A DNA stretch of 64,000 bases, taken from Plesiocystis pacifica SIR-1. GTDB taxonomy: Bacteria; Myxococcota_A; Polyangia; Nannocystales; Nannocystaceae. How positions within the stretch are numbered: the first letter of the stretch is position 1; every line of letters begins with the position of its first letter. The position numbers and the translations under genes are program-made. Location of the stretch: NCBI RefSeq assembly GCF_000170895.1, contig NZ_ABCS01000026.1, positions 1-64,000 of the forward strand. Direction: 5' to 3'. Of the stretch, positions 24,218 through 35,003 are shown piece after piece. The notes beneath the pieces were generated by a model, which saw nothing but the letters and a program-made list of their open reading frames with translations, had not been told where the DNA came from and ran no database searches.

Positions 24218-24762
24218 GCGCGACCCGCTACTTCGTCGGCCTGGGCAGCAACCTGGGCGATCGCCTCTCGACCCTGCGCCGCGCCCTCGCCGAGCTGGCC
24301 GCGCTGCCCAGCAGCCACACCGTCGAGGCTTCGAGCGCCTGGGAGACCCACCCCGTCGGTCCGGGTACGGGTCCTTTCCTCAACGCCATCGCCGAGCTGC
24401 ACTCGAGCCTCGACGCGCCCGCCCTGCTCGCCGAGCTGCTGACCATCGAGCGCCGCCACGGCCGGCTCCGACGGGAGCGCTGGGGCGATCGAACCCTCGA
24501 CCTCGACATCTTGTTGGCCAAGCAAAACGGGGTCTGCGTCCGCGTTTCGAGCCCCAAGCTGGAGCTCCCCCACCCCCGCATGTTGGGTCGCGACTTCGTA
24601 CTCGCACCCCTCGCCGAGCTCGCGCCCACCCTCGACCTCGACGGCCGCAGCTGCACGCAGCGCCTCGGCGCCCTGCCCGTGGGCGAGCGCACGATCATCC
24701 GCCGCCTCGACGAGCAGCTGTGGGCGCCACGCTCTGCTAAGTTGGCCCGACCGGGCGGGTAG
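24214..24762 (+). CDS. folK: 2-amino-4-hydroxy-6-hydroxymethyldihydropteridine pyrophosphokinase (HPPK)
   Basis: A 182-aa folate-pathway enzyme transferring pyrophosphate from ATP to the pterin alcohol. All family signatures are present: GLGSNLGDR (9-17), SSAWETHPVG, FLNAIAEL, the metal/ATP-binding RWGDRTLDLDILL and PHPRMLGRDFVLAPLAEL. GTG start at 24214 overlaps the preceding stop (GTGA). Its TAG stop (24760-24762) lies inside the downstream tRNA-Val gene, so the last three codons and stop double as tRNA acceptor stem and U8-A9-G10. No folP or folB is nearby. Confidence 0.95.
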   Translation: MSATRYFVGLGSNLGDRLSTLRRALAELAALPSSHTVEASSAWETHPVGPGTGPFLNAIAELHSSLDAPALLAELLTIERRHGRLRRERWGDRTLDLDILLAKQNGVCVRVSSPKLELPHPRMLGRDFVLAPLAELAPTLDLDGRSCTQRLGALPVGERTIIRRLDEQLWAPRSAKLARPGG

Positions 24763-24826
24763 CTCAGGTGGTTAGAGCACCGTGTTTACACCGCGGGAGT
24801 CGCAGGTTCGAGTCCTGTCCTGCCCA
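24753..24826 (+). tRNA. tRNA-Val (UAC)
   Basis: A 74-nt cloverleaf. Acceptor GGGCGGG pairs with CCTGCCC (one G-U); D stem GCTC/GAGC; anticodon stem CCGTG/CGCGG with a 7-nt loop TTTACAC giving anticodon UAC; T arm GCAGG-TTCGAGT-CCTGT. The CCA end is not encoded. The first ten bases overlap the folK 3' end. A hairpin-plus-T-run terminator follows 3 nt later. Confidence 0.95.
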
Positions 24827-24828
24827 TT

Positions 24829-24855
24829 GACGGTCGCCATGAGTGACCGTCTTTT
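24829..24855 (+). terminator. Intrinsic terminator after tRNA-Val
   Basis: A 7-bp stem GACGGTC/GACCGTC with a 9-nt loop, followed at once by TTTT. It lies 2 nt after the tRNA end and ends the folK/tRNA transcript. Confidence 0.8.
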
Positions 24856-24942
24856 CATTCGGTGCATGCCCGCCAGAGCTCGCGGCCGAAAACGCCGCGA
24901 TGGCAGCGAAGCCGATCGGACATAGTTGCGCGAGTAGGCGGG

Positions 24943-25593
24943 ATGCGAAATTCAGCGATGGTGGAGAAGACCGACGACGACCTCCTCGTCGACTGGCGCG
25001 AGGGCGACCGGCGCGCGGGCAAGGCCCTGTTCGAGCGCTACTACGACGCCATCAACCGCTTCTTTCGCAACAAGGTCGGCGCCGCCGAGGCCCAGGACCT
25101 CGTCCAAAAGACCTTCCTGGGTTGCCTCGAGGGCTTCGAACGATTCCGAGGCGATGGGGAGTTTCGCACCTGGTTGTTCGCCGTCGCCTACCGCCAGCTG
25201 TGCAAGCACTACCGGGCCCGCAACCGCGAGCAGGAGCGCTTCGACGTCGGCGAGGTGACGGCCCGCGACGTCGACCCAACCCCGAGCCGGGTCTACGCCA
25301 AGCTCCGCGAACAACGCCTGCTGCTCGAGGCCCTGCGTCGCATCCCCGTGCCCATGCAGGTCGCCCTCGAGCTGCGCTACTGGGAGCAGATGACCGACGT
25401 GCAGATTGCGCAGGCGCTCGACATGCCCCTGGGCACCTTCAAGAGTCGACTGCGCCGCGCCAAGCAGCTCCTCGCCGAGGCGATCACGGAGATCTCGAGC
25501 TCCCAAGACGAGCTGCAGAGCACCCTGGGCAACCTCGACGGGTGGGCGGAGCAGCTGCGCGAGCTGGCCCTGGGCAGCGACGAATCAGACTGA
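24943..25593 (+). CDS. ECF-type sigma-70 family factor
   Basis: A small sigma factor (216 aa from this start). Region 2 is clear (LFERYYDAINRFFRNKV, EAQDLVQKTFLGCLEGFERF, FRTWLFAVAYRQL). Region 4 follows (LRRIPVPMQVALELRYWEQM, DVQIAQALDMPLGTFKSRLR). A ~40-residue acidic tail after region 4 is longer than minimal ECF factors. No anti-sigma gene is adjacent; the tail may be regulatory. Starts at 24943 or 24958 are both possible; 24943 has AGTAGG just upstream. The next gene, 126 bp on, is a secreted protease that could be a target, but that is inference. Confidence 0.85.
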   Translation: MRNSAMVEKTDDDLLVDWREGDRRAGKALFERYYDAINRFFRNKVGAAEAQDLVQKTFLGCLEGFERFRGDGEFRTWLFAVAYRQLCKHYRARNREQERFDVGEVTARDVDPTPSRVYAKLREQRLLLEALRRIPVPMQVALELRYWEQMTDVQIAQALDMPLGTFKSRLRRAKQLLAEAITEISSSQDELQSTLGNLDGWAEQLRELALGSDESD

Positions 25594-25719
25594 GCTGGGC
25601 TGGGCTGGGTTGGGCTGATTTGGGCCGCCCAGAAAAAATCGAAAAAGAGTTAATCGTTATTCGGGGGCCCGGTACATCCCACGCAAAGGCAGTCAAAGGA
25701 ACGCTGCCGGAGCAACGGG

Positions 25720-27792
25720 ATGATGAAGAAATTCGGAAGTGTGGTGCTGTGTTCGTTGGCCCTCGTCGCGTGCGAGATCGACGGTGAAGAATTCGAAGAC
25801 TTCGAGGCCGCGGAGGCCAACGCGGGGGGCGCGAGCGAACAGGCCGCGGGTCAGGGCGTCCAGGCCCCCGAGGGGCAGGGCCCCAGCGTCCACAGCACCG
25901 ACTACGACGACTTCGTCGACTGCCCCGGCGTCAACCGGCTGATCGGCGTGCTCGAGGACAGCGCGGTCAACGGCTGCGAGCCCAGCTTGATGCCGCCGGA
26001 CTGGGTCGCCTACCCCCTGTTCGAGGAAGGCTCCCCGGAGCTCACCAGCCTCGGCTCGGCGCCCGGCGACCTCGACCGCTTCTGCGCCTACGACTACACC
26101 GGCCCGAGCTCCCAGCTCGTCGCCGACCCCACGCTGTACGAGGCCATGCTGACGGAGATCGACATCTGGGGCGACATGAACGTCACCTCCGTCGCGGCCG
26201 ACTGCCGCGGCCAGTTCGCCCAGGCTGACCTCTACGACCAGAACGTCACCGACGCCCTCGCCGACGCCTTCATGGAGAACATCGGCTGGGACATGGGCGC
26301 GTCGGCGGTCGGCACCGGGACCGGCCGAGACGACGTGGACGTCGCCGTGGTCGACACCCTCTCGCAGGACGCGGCCGACTCGGCGCTGATCCTTCCGGTC
26401 AACTACCACGGCCAGTACATGGCCGACATCATCGACGAGATCACCTGCCCCGACACCGCGACGAACTGCCACACCGAGATCCACCACACCCTCGGCATGC
26501 CGCGCACCGACGCCGACAACTTCATGCCCAACTGGTCCAACGGCGGCGAGCACGGCACGCAGGGTGACGTGGCCATGGGCATCTACGAGGCGGTCGCGGA
26601 GTGGGTCGACCGCCGCGACGTCGTCGGCGGGACGGACGTGCCCCACCGCCTGGTCATCAACCTCAGCCTCGGCTGGAACCGCGACGCGCCCCTGGCCGAG
26701 TCCCTGACCCGCGGCCCGGGCAAGGCGCTCTACGAGGCCCTGCAGTACGCCTCGTGCCAGGGCGCCATCGTGGTCTCCGCGGCGGGCAACAACACCGACG
26801 AGCTCTGCGAGGAGCAAGACCCCCTCTCGCCCGCCTCCTTCGAGTCCTACTACGCCCCCAGCGCGGCCAGCTGCTCGCAAAAGGGCTTCGAGGCTGACGC
26901 GGCCTACACCGCCAACTACCCGATCCACGACGCGGGCCCCGGGCGCCTGTTCACGCCGCCGCTGGTCTGGGCCGTCGGCGCCGTCGACCAGCACGACCGG
27001 CGCACGGCCAACTCCCGCCTCGACGGCATCCCCCGGCTCGTCGCCCTCGGCCAAAACGGCATCGTCGCCGACGCCTTCGGCGACCCGCTCACGGGCAGCT
27101 CCGTGTCCACGGCCGTCGCCGCCGGTGCGGCCGCGCTGCTGTGGTCCTACCGCCCCGAGCTGCGCCCCTACGAGATCATGAACACCCTCTACGACACGGG
27201 CTGGGACACGGGCATGACCGCCGACTTCCCCACCGCCACGGACGTCCACCGCATCTCGGTGTGCGGCGCCCTGTCCGACGCGTGCACCGGCCAGCCCAGC
27301 TGCCCGTCCAACCTGTGCACCGTGGCCGCCCAGCCCGCCGACGGCAACATGGGTGACTTCGAGACCGCGGTCAACGACGTGCTCGCCCTCACCACCGTCA
27401 CCGACATCACCATCCCCGTCGGCTCCGGCATGTGCGAGCCCGACCTGCTGACCAACCTCGGCGACCCCCAGCCCCAGACCCCGATCTGCGCGCGCTGCAA
27501 CCTCTTCGTCCCCGCTGGCGGCGTGGCCGATGACGACAAGCTGCACATGACCATCGACACGGAATACCAAGGTGATGGCATCACCAGCGTCGAGGTCACG
27601 ACCTTCGACAGCGACGACGACCCGACGACCTTCTGGCTCAGCCCGCAGGCCCTCATCGACCTCCAGGCGCAGACCGGCGACGAGGTCCTGCGCATCAGCC
27701 TCGAGGCCCCCGACGCCGTCCAGGGCACCATCGAGTTCACCATGGACAGCGGCCAGGTCCAGGAGAACGACATCACGGTCCTCGCCATCTGA
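25720..27792 (+). CDS. Subtilisin-like (S8) serine protease lipoprotein
   Basis: A 690-aa lipoprotein protease. The signal peptide ends in LALVAC (Cys18), then an acidic/Gly linker. The S8 catalytic set is visible: Asp212 (VAVVDT), His278 (EHGTQGD), the oxyanion region SAAGNN (354-359) and Ser461 (LTGSSVSTAVAAG, where Thr of the usual GTS is Ser). A ~200-residue region precedes the Asp, and a Cys-rich, beta-type C-terminal domain (about 500-690) follows. Probably cell-surface anchored and degrading extracellular protein, as expected in a predator. The stop lies 17 bp from the convergent WD40 kinase. Confidence 0.85.
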   Translation: MMKKFGSVVLCSLALVACEIDGEEFEDFEAAEANAGGASEQAAGQGVQAPEGQGPSVHSTDYDDFVDCPGVNRLIGVLEDSAVNGCEPSLMPPDWVAYPLFEEGSPELTSLGSAPGDLDRFCAYDYTGPSSQLVADPTLYEAMLTEIDIWGDMNVTSVAADCRGQFAQADLYDQNVTDALADAFMENIGWDMGASAVGTGTGRDDVDVAVVDTLSQDAADSALILPVNYHGQYMADIIDEITCPDTATNCHTEIHHTLGMPRTDADNFMPNWSNGGEHGTQGDVAMGIYEAVAEWVDRRDVVGGTDVPHRLVINLSLGWNRDAPLAESLTRGPGKALYEALQYASCQGAIVVSAAGNNTDELCEEQDPLSPASFESYYAPSAASCSQKGFEADAAYTANYPIHDAGPGRLFTPPLVWAVGAVDQHDRRTANSRLDGIPRLVALGQNGIVADAFGDPLTGSSVSTAVAAGAAALLWSYRPELRPYEIMNTLYDTGWDTGMTADFPTATDVHRISVCGALSDACTGQPSCPSNLCTVAAQPADGNMGDFETAVNDVLALTTVTDITIPVGSGMCEPDLLTNLGDPQPQTPICARCNLFVPAGGVADDDKLHMTIDTEYQGDGITSVEVTTFDSDDDPTTFWLSPQALIDLQAQTGDEVLRISLEAPDAVQGTIEFTMDSGQVQENDITVLAI

Positions 27793-27809
27793 ACGAAACC
27801 TCTCTGCGG

Positions 27810-31484
<3,675 letters not shown>

Positions 31485-31515
31485 GGCGAGCGGCGGCTAT
31501 CATAGGTGCCGCGCG

Positions 31516-31848
31516 ATGATCGGCAAAGACGACACGCAGGCGCCGCGGCGACCCTCGACGCTGGTTCGGGTCGCGGCCCAGACCCTCCCCGCCTTGCTCG
31601 CGGCCGCGAGCGCTGCCTGCGTCCCGCGTCCCGAGCCGGAGCAGTGCGAGGCCCTCGCTGACCACATCGTCGCCCTGAGCCGGGCGAGCCAGGAAGGCCG
31701 CGCCGCAGACATCGCCGCGACCGTGGCCGAAGAGCAGCGCGAGGCCCTGGTCGAGCGGTGCAAGAGCGAGGGCACCCGCCGCGAGGTCAGCTGCGTGCTC
31801 GAGGCGACCTCCCTCGAAGCGATTCAAGGCTGCGCGCCCCGAGATTGA
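31516..31848 (+). CDS. Small Cys-containing lipoprotein
   Basis: A 110-aa protein with an N-terminal signal (TLPALLAAASAAC, Cys at about 34) and a short helical body containing four further Cys (EQCEALADHI, ERCKSEG, VSCVLEATS, GCAPRD), likely forming two disulfides. It resembles small periplasmic helical Cys-pair proteins of myxobacteria but I cannot name a family. The ATG at 31516 lies 31 bp from the divergent kinase start, so the two promoters must overlap each other or the coding regions. It is followed 41 bp later by another lipoprotein gene. Confidence 0.6.
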   Translation: MIGKDDTQAPRRPSTLVRVAAQTLPALLAAASAACVPRPEPEQCEALADHIVALSRASQEGRAADIAATVAEEQREALVERCKSEGTRREVSCVLEATSLEAIQGCAPRD

Positions 31849-31889
31849 GGTCGCAGCATGGCGGCCCGTGTCCGTGCTACTAGCGGACC

Positions 31890-32588
31890 ATGCACCACGC
31901 AGCCCCCTCTCGCTCGGCCCTGACCACCGCGGCCCTCGCCCTCGCCCTCGCCCTCGCCGCGAGCGCCTGCGGCATCAAGGAGAAGGTCCAGCAGCGCGTC
32001 CAGGAGGAGGTCGCCGAGAAGGTGATCGAGGTCGCGGGCGGCGGAGACATCGACGTCGAGACCCGCGACGGCAAGGTCTCGATCAAGGGCAAGGACGGCG
32101 AGGAGGTCCACATCGACGGCGAGAAGGGCACGCTGACGGTCAAGGACGCCGACGGCAAGGTCTACGACTACGCCCAGGACAAGGACGGCAGCGCCACGCT
32201 CAAGGGCAGCGACGGCCTCGACGCCCAGGTCAGCCAGACCGAGGTCCCCAAGGACTTCCCGCTGAAGGTCCCGGCCAAGGCCGTCACCGTCGCCCACCGC
32301 GTGCAGTCCCCCGACGGCACCCTGGCCTTCCAGCTCGCCTTCGAGTCCTCCGCCGGCGACGTCGAGGCCACCGCCAAGGTCATCCAGGCCGCCTTCGAGG
32401 GCAAGGGGATGAAGGTCGAGCGCACCGAGGTCACCGGCCCCGAGGGCAAGCTCATCAACCTCGCGGCGGTCAACGAAGCGAGCAAGCTCCAGGCCTCGGG
32501 CATCGTCGCGACGGAGCGCAGCGACGCCGGGGACAAGGTCAACGTGCTGATGACCTGGACGGACACCTCGAACAAGAAGGCTGGCTGA
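31890..32588 (+). CDS. Hypothetical lipoprotein, basic/acidic beta-rich
   Basis: A 232-aa lipoprotein: signal peptide ALALALALAASAC (Cys27) followed by a charged helix (GIKEKVQQRVQEEVAEKVIE) and a region of regular Gly-Asp-Gly-Lys turns (about 47-110) that reads like a beta-solenoid or hairpin stack. The C-terminal half (about 115-225) resembles a small alpha/beta domain. No known family is recognised. Likely anchored in the outer membrane with the charged helix as stalk. Confidence 0.6.
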   Translation: MHHAAPSRSALTTAALALALALAASACGIKEKVQQRVQEEVAEKVIEVAGGGDIDVETRDGKVSIKGKDGEEVHIDGEKGTLTVKDADGKVYDYAQDKDGSATLKGSDGLDAQVSQTEVPKDFPLKVPAKAVTVAHRVQSPDGTLAFQLAFESSAGDVEATAKVIQAAFEGKGMKVERTEVTGPEGKLINLAAVNEASKLQASGIVATERSDAGDKVNVLMTWTDTSNKKAG

Positions 32589-32783
32589 GCGGCGCGTCCG
32601 AGCATCGCACGAACCGATCCTTCGTGATCAAAATTGGGCGAGGCCGTTCCCATGGAATTGCCTCGCTTCGTGTTTGAATCGTTGCGCGCCGACGCGACCG
32701 AGCGCCCGCGAAATTTTCCCCGAAGACCTCGAATCTCTGGCCCCAGGCGCGCTCGTCTCCCGAGCCCGATCCCCCAAATGACT

Positions 32784-32813
32784 TTGGTCCGCGCGCGCGA
32801 AGCCTGCTACGAT
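32784..32813 (+). promoter_or_regulatory. Putative sigma-70 promoter of the 28-codon gene
   Basis: TTGGTC (32784-32789) and TACGAT (32808-32813) are separated by 18 bp. A start site near 32820 would leave a ~30-nt leader carrying AGGAGGTG (32841-32848), 3 nt before the ATG at 32852. Prediction from sequence only. Confidence 0.4.
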
Positions 32814-32851
32814 CGAGTCGTCGCTTCAGGCACCCGGACCAGGAGGTGTGC

Positions 32852-32938
32852 ATGATCGAAACCCAAAACCCGATCCTTCTCCCCTTCCGCATCCAAGCGG
32901 TGTCTTCCTCGGAGGCCGCGAAAGGAGGCCCCTTCTAG
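32852..32938 (+). CDS. 28-residue peptide gene with a near-perfect ribosome binding site
   Basis: An ATG (32852) preceded by AGGAGGTG, the strongest Shine-Dalgarno in the window, opens a 28-codon frame ending in TAG (32936-32938). The peptide begins MIETQNPILLPFRI and ends SSEAAKGGPF. It has no membrane segment and no signal peptide. The shape (polar start, hydrophobic LLPFRI box, small-residue stretch, Gly-Gly near the C-terminus) is reminiscent of a RiPP precursor, but no maturation enzyme is adjacent, and a leader peptide or small regulatory protein is equally possible. A plausible promoter lies upstream. No homologue is known to me. Confidence 0.45.
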   Translation: MIETQNPILLPFRIQAVSSSEAAKGGPF

Positions 32939-33264
32939 GCTGAGCGCGACGGGTCGAGTTCTGGGCTAAACATGGATGGACGCCTGGACAGCCCAGGCTC
33001 TCTCCGCTCAGCTCGGGATCGTCGCTCTCCGATCAACACCCCCAGCGCGGGCCCCGAGTGATGGGTGCGCCCGCGAATCCGGCGCCTCCGCGCCCCCGGA
33101 GCCCTCTCTTCGGGGTACCCCGGTGACGTCGCGCTCCTCGACAACACCCGGCCGTTCCGGCCAGCGCGCCAGCCTTCCCGCGAGCTCTTCGTGGCGCGTC
33201 ATTTCTCCCCGAGGTCCTGCGGGAGCCTCGAACACGACAGAACCGGACTTGCCCGAAGCGACCC

Positions 33265-33293
33265 GAAGGCCGCCCAGATGCTGGGCGGTCTTC
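33265..33293. terminator. Stable hairpin downstream of the minus-strand Cys-rich gene
   Basis: Arms GAAGGCCGCCCAG and CTGGGCGGTCTTC pair over 13 bp with one G-T pair and a 3-nt loop. It lies 17 bp beyond the stop of the minus-strand gene at 33310. There is no long T-run, so it may end either that gene or the small plus-strand gene. Confidence 0.55.
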
Positions 33294-33309
33294 GTCAATT
33301 CTTCGGGCG

Positions 33310-33972
33310 TCAGTACAAGAGGCACACGCCCACGGACTCGTAGCCGGCAGGCGCCTCGCCCTCTTCGAAGAAGGGGATGCACTGGCTCTCTGGGAGCTGA
33401 CACGTCGGATCGGCGATGTCGCAGTAGTTCGTGCAGCAGTTCTCGCCGCAGGGGCTGGACTCTCCGCTCGCGCAGTACAGGCCCCACGCGCAGTCCGACT
33501 GCACCCCGCACCCCTCACCGACGCCCGCGTAGACCTCCGACTGGACGCAGGTAAAGAAGGTCATCCCGTCGACTTCCTCCCAGTGACAGATGGCACCGTC
33601 CTCTGGGCAGTCTTGCAGCAGCGGGTCGCAGTCGCCCCCGTACCCGCCCGTGGTCTCGGACTCCGAGTCCGACTCGTCGGTCGTGTCCTCGCTGCTCGTC
33701 TCGGTCGTGTCCGTGCCCGTGCCCGTGCCCGTGTCCGTGTCCGTGTCCCCGGTGCCCGTCTCGGTCTCCGACGACTCGGCGACGCAGATCCCCGAGAGGC
33801 ACTGGAGGCCTTCGTCGCACACCCCACCGCTCGTGCACGGGCAGGTCTCCGCGCCCACGGGGCAGCCCGTCTCGGCCTCGTCGGCCGCGTCGTCGTTGGA
33901 GTCGGAGGTGCTGAAACAACCCGCGAGCAGGCCGAGACAGCCCGCCGCGCACAAGAAAAGCGCTCGCTTCAT
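33310..33972 (-). CDS. Cys-rich lipoprotein with Thr/Asp/Ser stalk
   Basis: A 220-aa lipoprotein: signal peptide with lipobox CLGLLAGC, a short acidic stretch, a first Cys cluster (CPVGAETCPCTSGGVCDEG), a low-complexity Thr/Asp/Ser/Glu stalk (about 72-105) and a C-terminal module with about twelve Cys (CDPLLQDCPEDG, CGENCCTNYCD) ending in GEAPAGYESVGVCLLY. The paired CxxxxDC patterns are typical of disulfide-rich surface modules of Nannocystaceae lipoproteins. A decayed relative lies at 62389-62594. Start at 33972 (MKRALF) gives a normal signal; the longer ATG adds six residues. Confidence 0.7.
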   Translation of the reverse strand: MKRALFLCAAGCLGLLAGCFSTSDSNDDAADEAETGCPVGAETCPCTSGGVCDEGLQCLSGICVAESSETETGTGDTDTDTGTGTGTDTTETSSEDTTDESDSESETTGGYGGDCDPLLQDCPEDGAICHWEEVDGMTFFTCVQSEVYAGVGEGCGVQSDCAWGLYCASGESSPCGENCCTNYCDIADPTCQLPESQCIPFFEEGEAPAGYESVGVCLLY

Positions 33973-34033
33973 GGCCGGGATGATAGCCACGAGCGGAGCG
34001 CTTGCCGACCCAGCTCGGAGGTCAGCTCGAAGA

Positions 34034-34951
34034 TCAGCCCGTGGTCTCGGCCGGAGCCTCGACGGGAGGCTGCTTGGTCGGGTCAGCGGGCACTGCCTCG
34101 CGCGTATTCGGGAACACGAACATCTGGTCGTCGATCTCGACGTTGACCTCGAACTTCGTGATCTCCTCGGTGAGCTCGAGCAGGCCGGTGACCGAGCTGC
34201 GCTTTTTCATCGCAAACTGGTAGCCGTTCTTGGCCTCGTAGCCCTCGGCGTAGGCCTCGAAGGGCATCTCGCCCATGGCCGTGACCTGCTTGCTCTTCAT
34301 GAAGCTGAGCAGCCCGGTGGTGGTGTCGAAGCCCATGGTCACCGGGGGCCCGTCGGCCTCCGACACCAGCTCGACCTCCCACACCTCGGTGCCGTCGTCG
34401 AGGGTCTGCTTGCCCTTGGTATTGGCCGCGGCGAAGTGCTGCTGCCAGTCGTGGGCCGGGAACATCGCCGAGTTCTGAATGTAGGACACGGCCTCCTTGC
34501 CCTCGAGCTTGCGCAGGCCGGAGATGGGATCTTCGGTCCACATCGTCTCGCCGTCGTAGCCGGCCCGGCTCATGCCCACGCCCTCGATGTTCTGCTCGAG
34601 GTAGAAGCTGCCGCCCTTTTTCCACCACAGCTTCGAGGTGCCCTCGAGCTTTTGCTTGCCGGTGTCGACGGTGCCCTCGATGAGGATGGACTCGAAGCTG
34701 GCGATGGCCTCGGCCCCGCCCGCGGCCTCGACGTGCTTGGCCAGCAGCGAGGCGCCCTCGGGCAGGTCCGGCTTGGCCGGGGTGTCCTCGGCCTCCTTGC
34801 CCGCGTCCTCGGGCTGCGCGTCGGCGGGGACGTCACTCTCGGCCTTGGCCGGGTCGTCCTTGGAGCACGCCGAGGTGAAGCTGAGGACACCGGCGAGGGC
34901 GACGAAAGAGAAGAGGGAGCGAGTTCGGCGGCTTCGGCGGGGACGCATCAT
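34034..34951 (-). CDS. LolA-like outer-membrane lipoprotein
   Basis: A 305-aa lipoprotein: signal peptide ending LSFTSAC (Cys29), an acidic Ala/Glu/Asp/Pro linker (about 30-62), then a domain reminiscent of LolA/LolB-type lipid-binding beta sheets (ASFESILIEGTVDTG, KLWWKKGGSFYLEQ, YDGETMWTEDPISG, KFEVNVEIDDQMF). Such domains carry lipid or lipoprotein acyl chains across the periplasm. It lies 52 bp downstream of the S41 peptidase in the same direction and may be the last gene of that operon. Substrate unknown. Confidence 0.65.
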   Translation of the reverse strand: MMRPRRSRRTRSLFSFVALAGVLSFTSACSKDDPAKAESDVPADAQPEDAGKEAEDTPAKPDLPEGASLLAKHVEAAGGAEAIASFESILIEGTVDTGKQKLEGTSKLWWKKGGSFYLEQNIEGVGMSRAGYDGETMWTEDPISGLRKLEGKEAVSYIQNSAMFPAHDWQQHFAAANTKGKQTLDDGTEVWEVELVSEADGPPVTMGFDTTTGLLSFMKSKQVTAMGEMPFEAYAEGYEAKNGYQFAMKKRSSVTGLLELTEEITKFEVNVEIDDQMFVFPNTREAVPADPTKQPPVEAPAETTG

Positions 34952-35003
34952 GGCTGGCTCTCGTGTTGCGACGCGCGGAGGCTCGCGCGGGTCTGCGGAG
35001 GAA

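Larger units (their letters stand above)
32589..33309. other. Intergenic region carrying a 28-codon gene
   Basis: About 720 bp. It holds a small gene with promoter-like sequence (32784-32938, listed separately) and a hairpin at 33265-33293. In the rest, the first 190 bp are AT-richer than average; positions 32939-33260 show no coding or repeat structure that I can recognise. Confidence 0.6.

Noticed and set aside
25591..25627. Short run of GGGCT-type pentamers between the sigma factor and subtilase genes
   Set aside because: Only a few imperfect copies; may be simple slippage, no functional signal seen.
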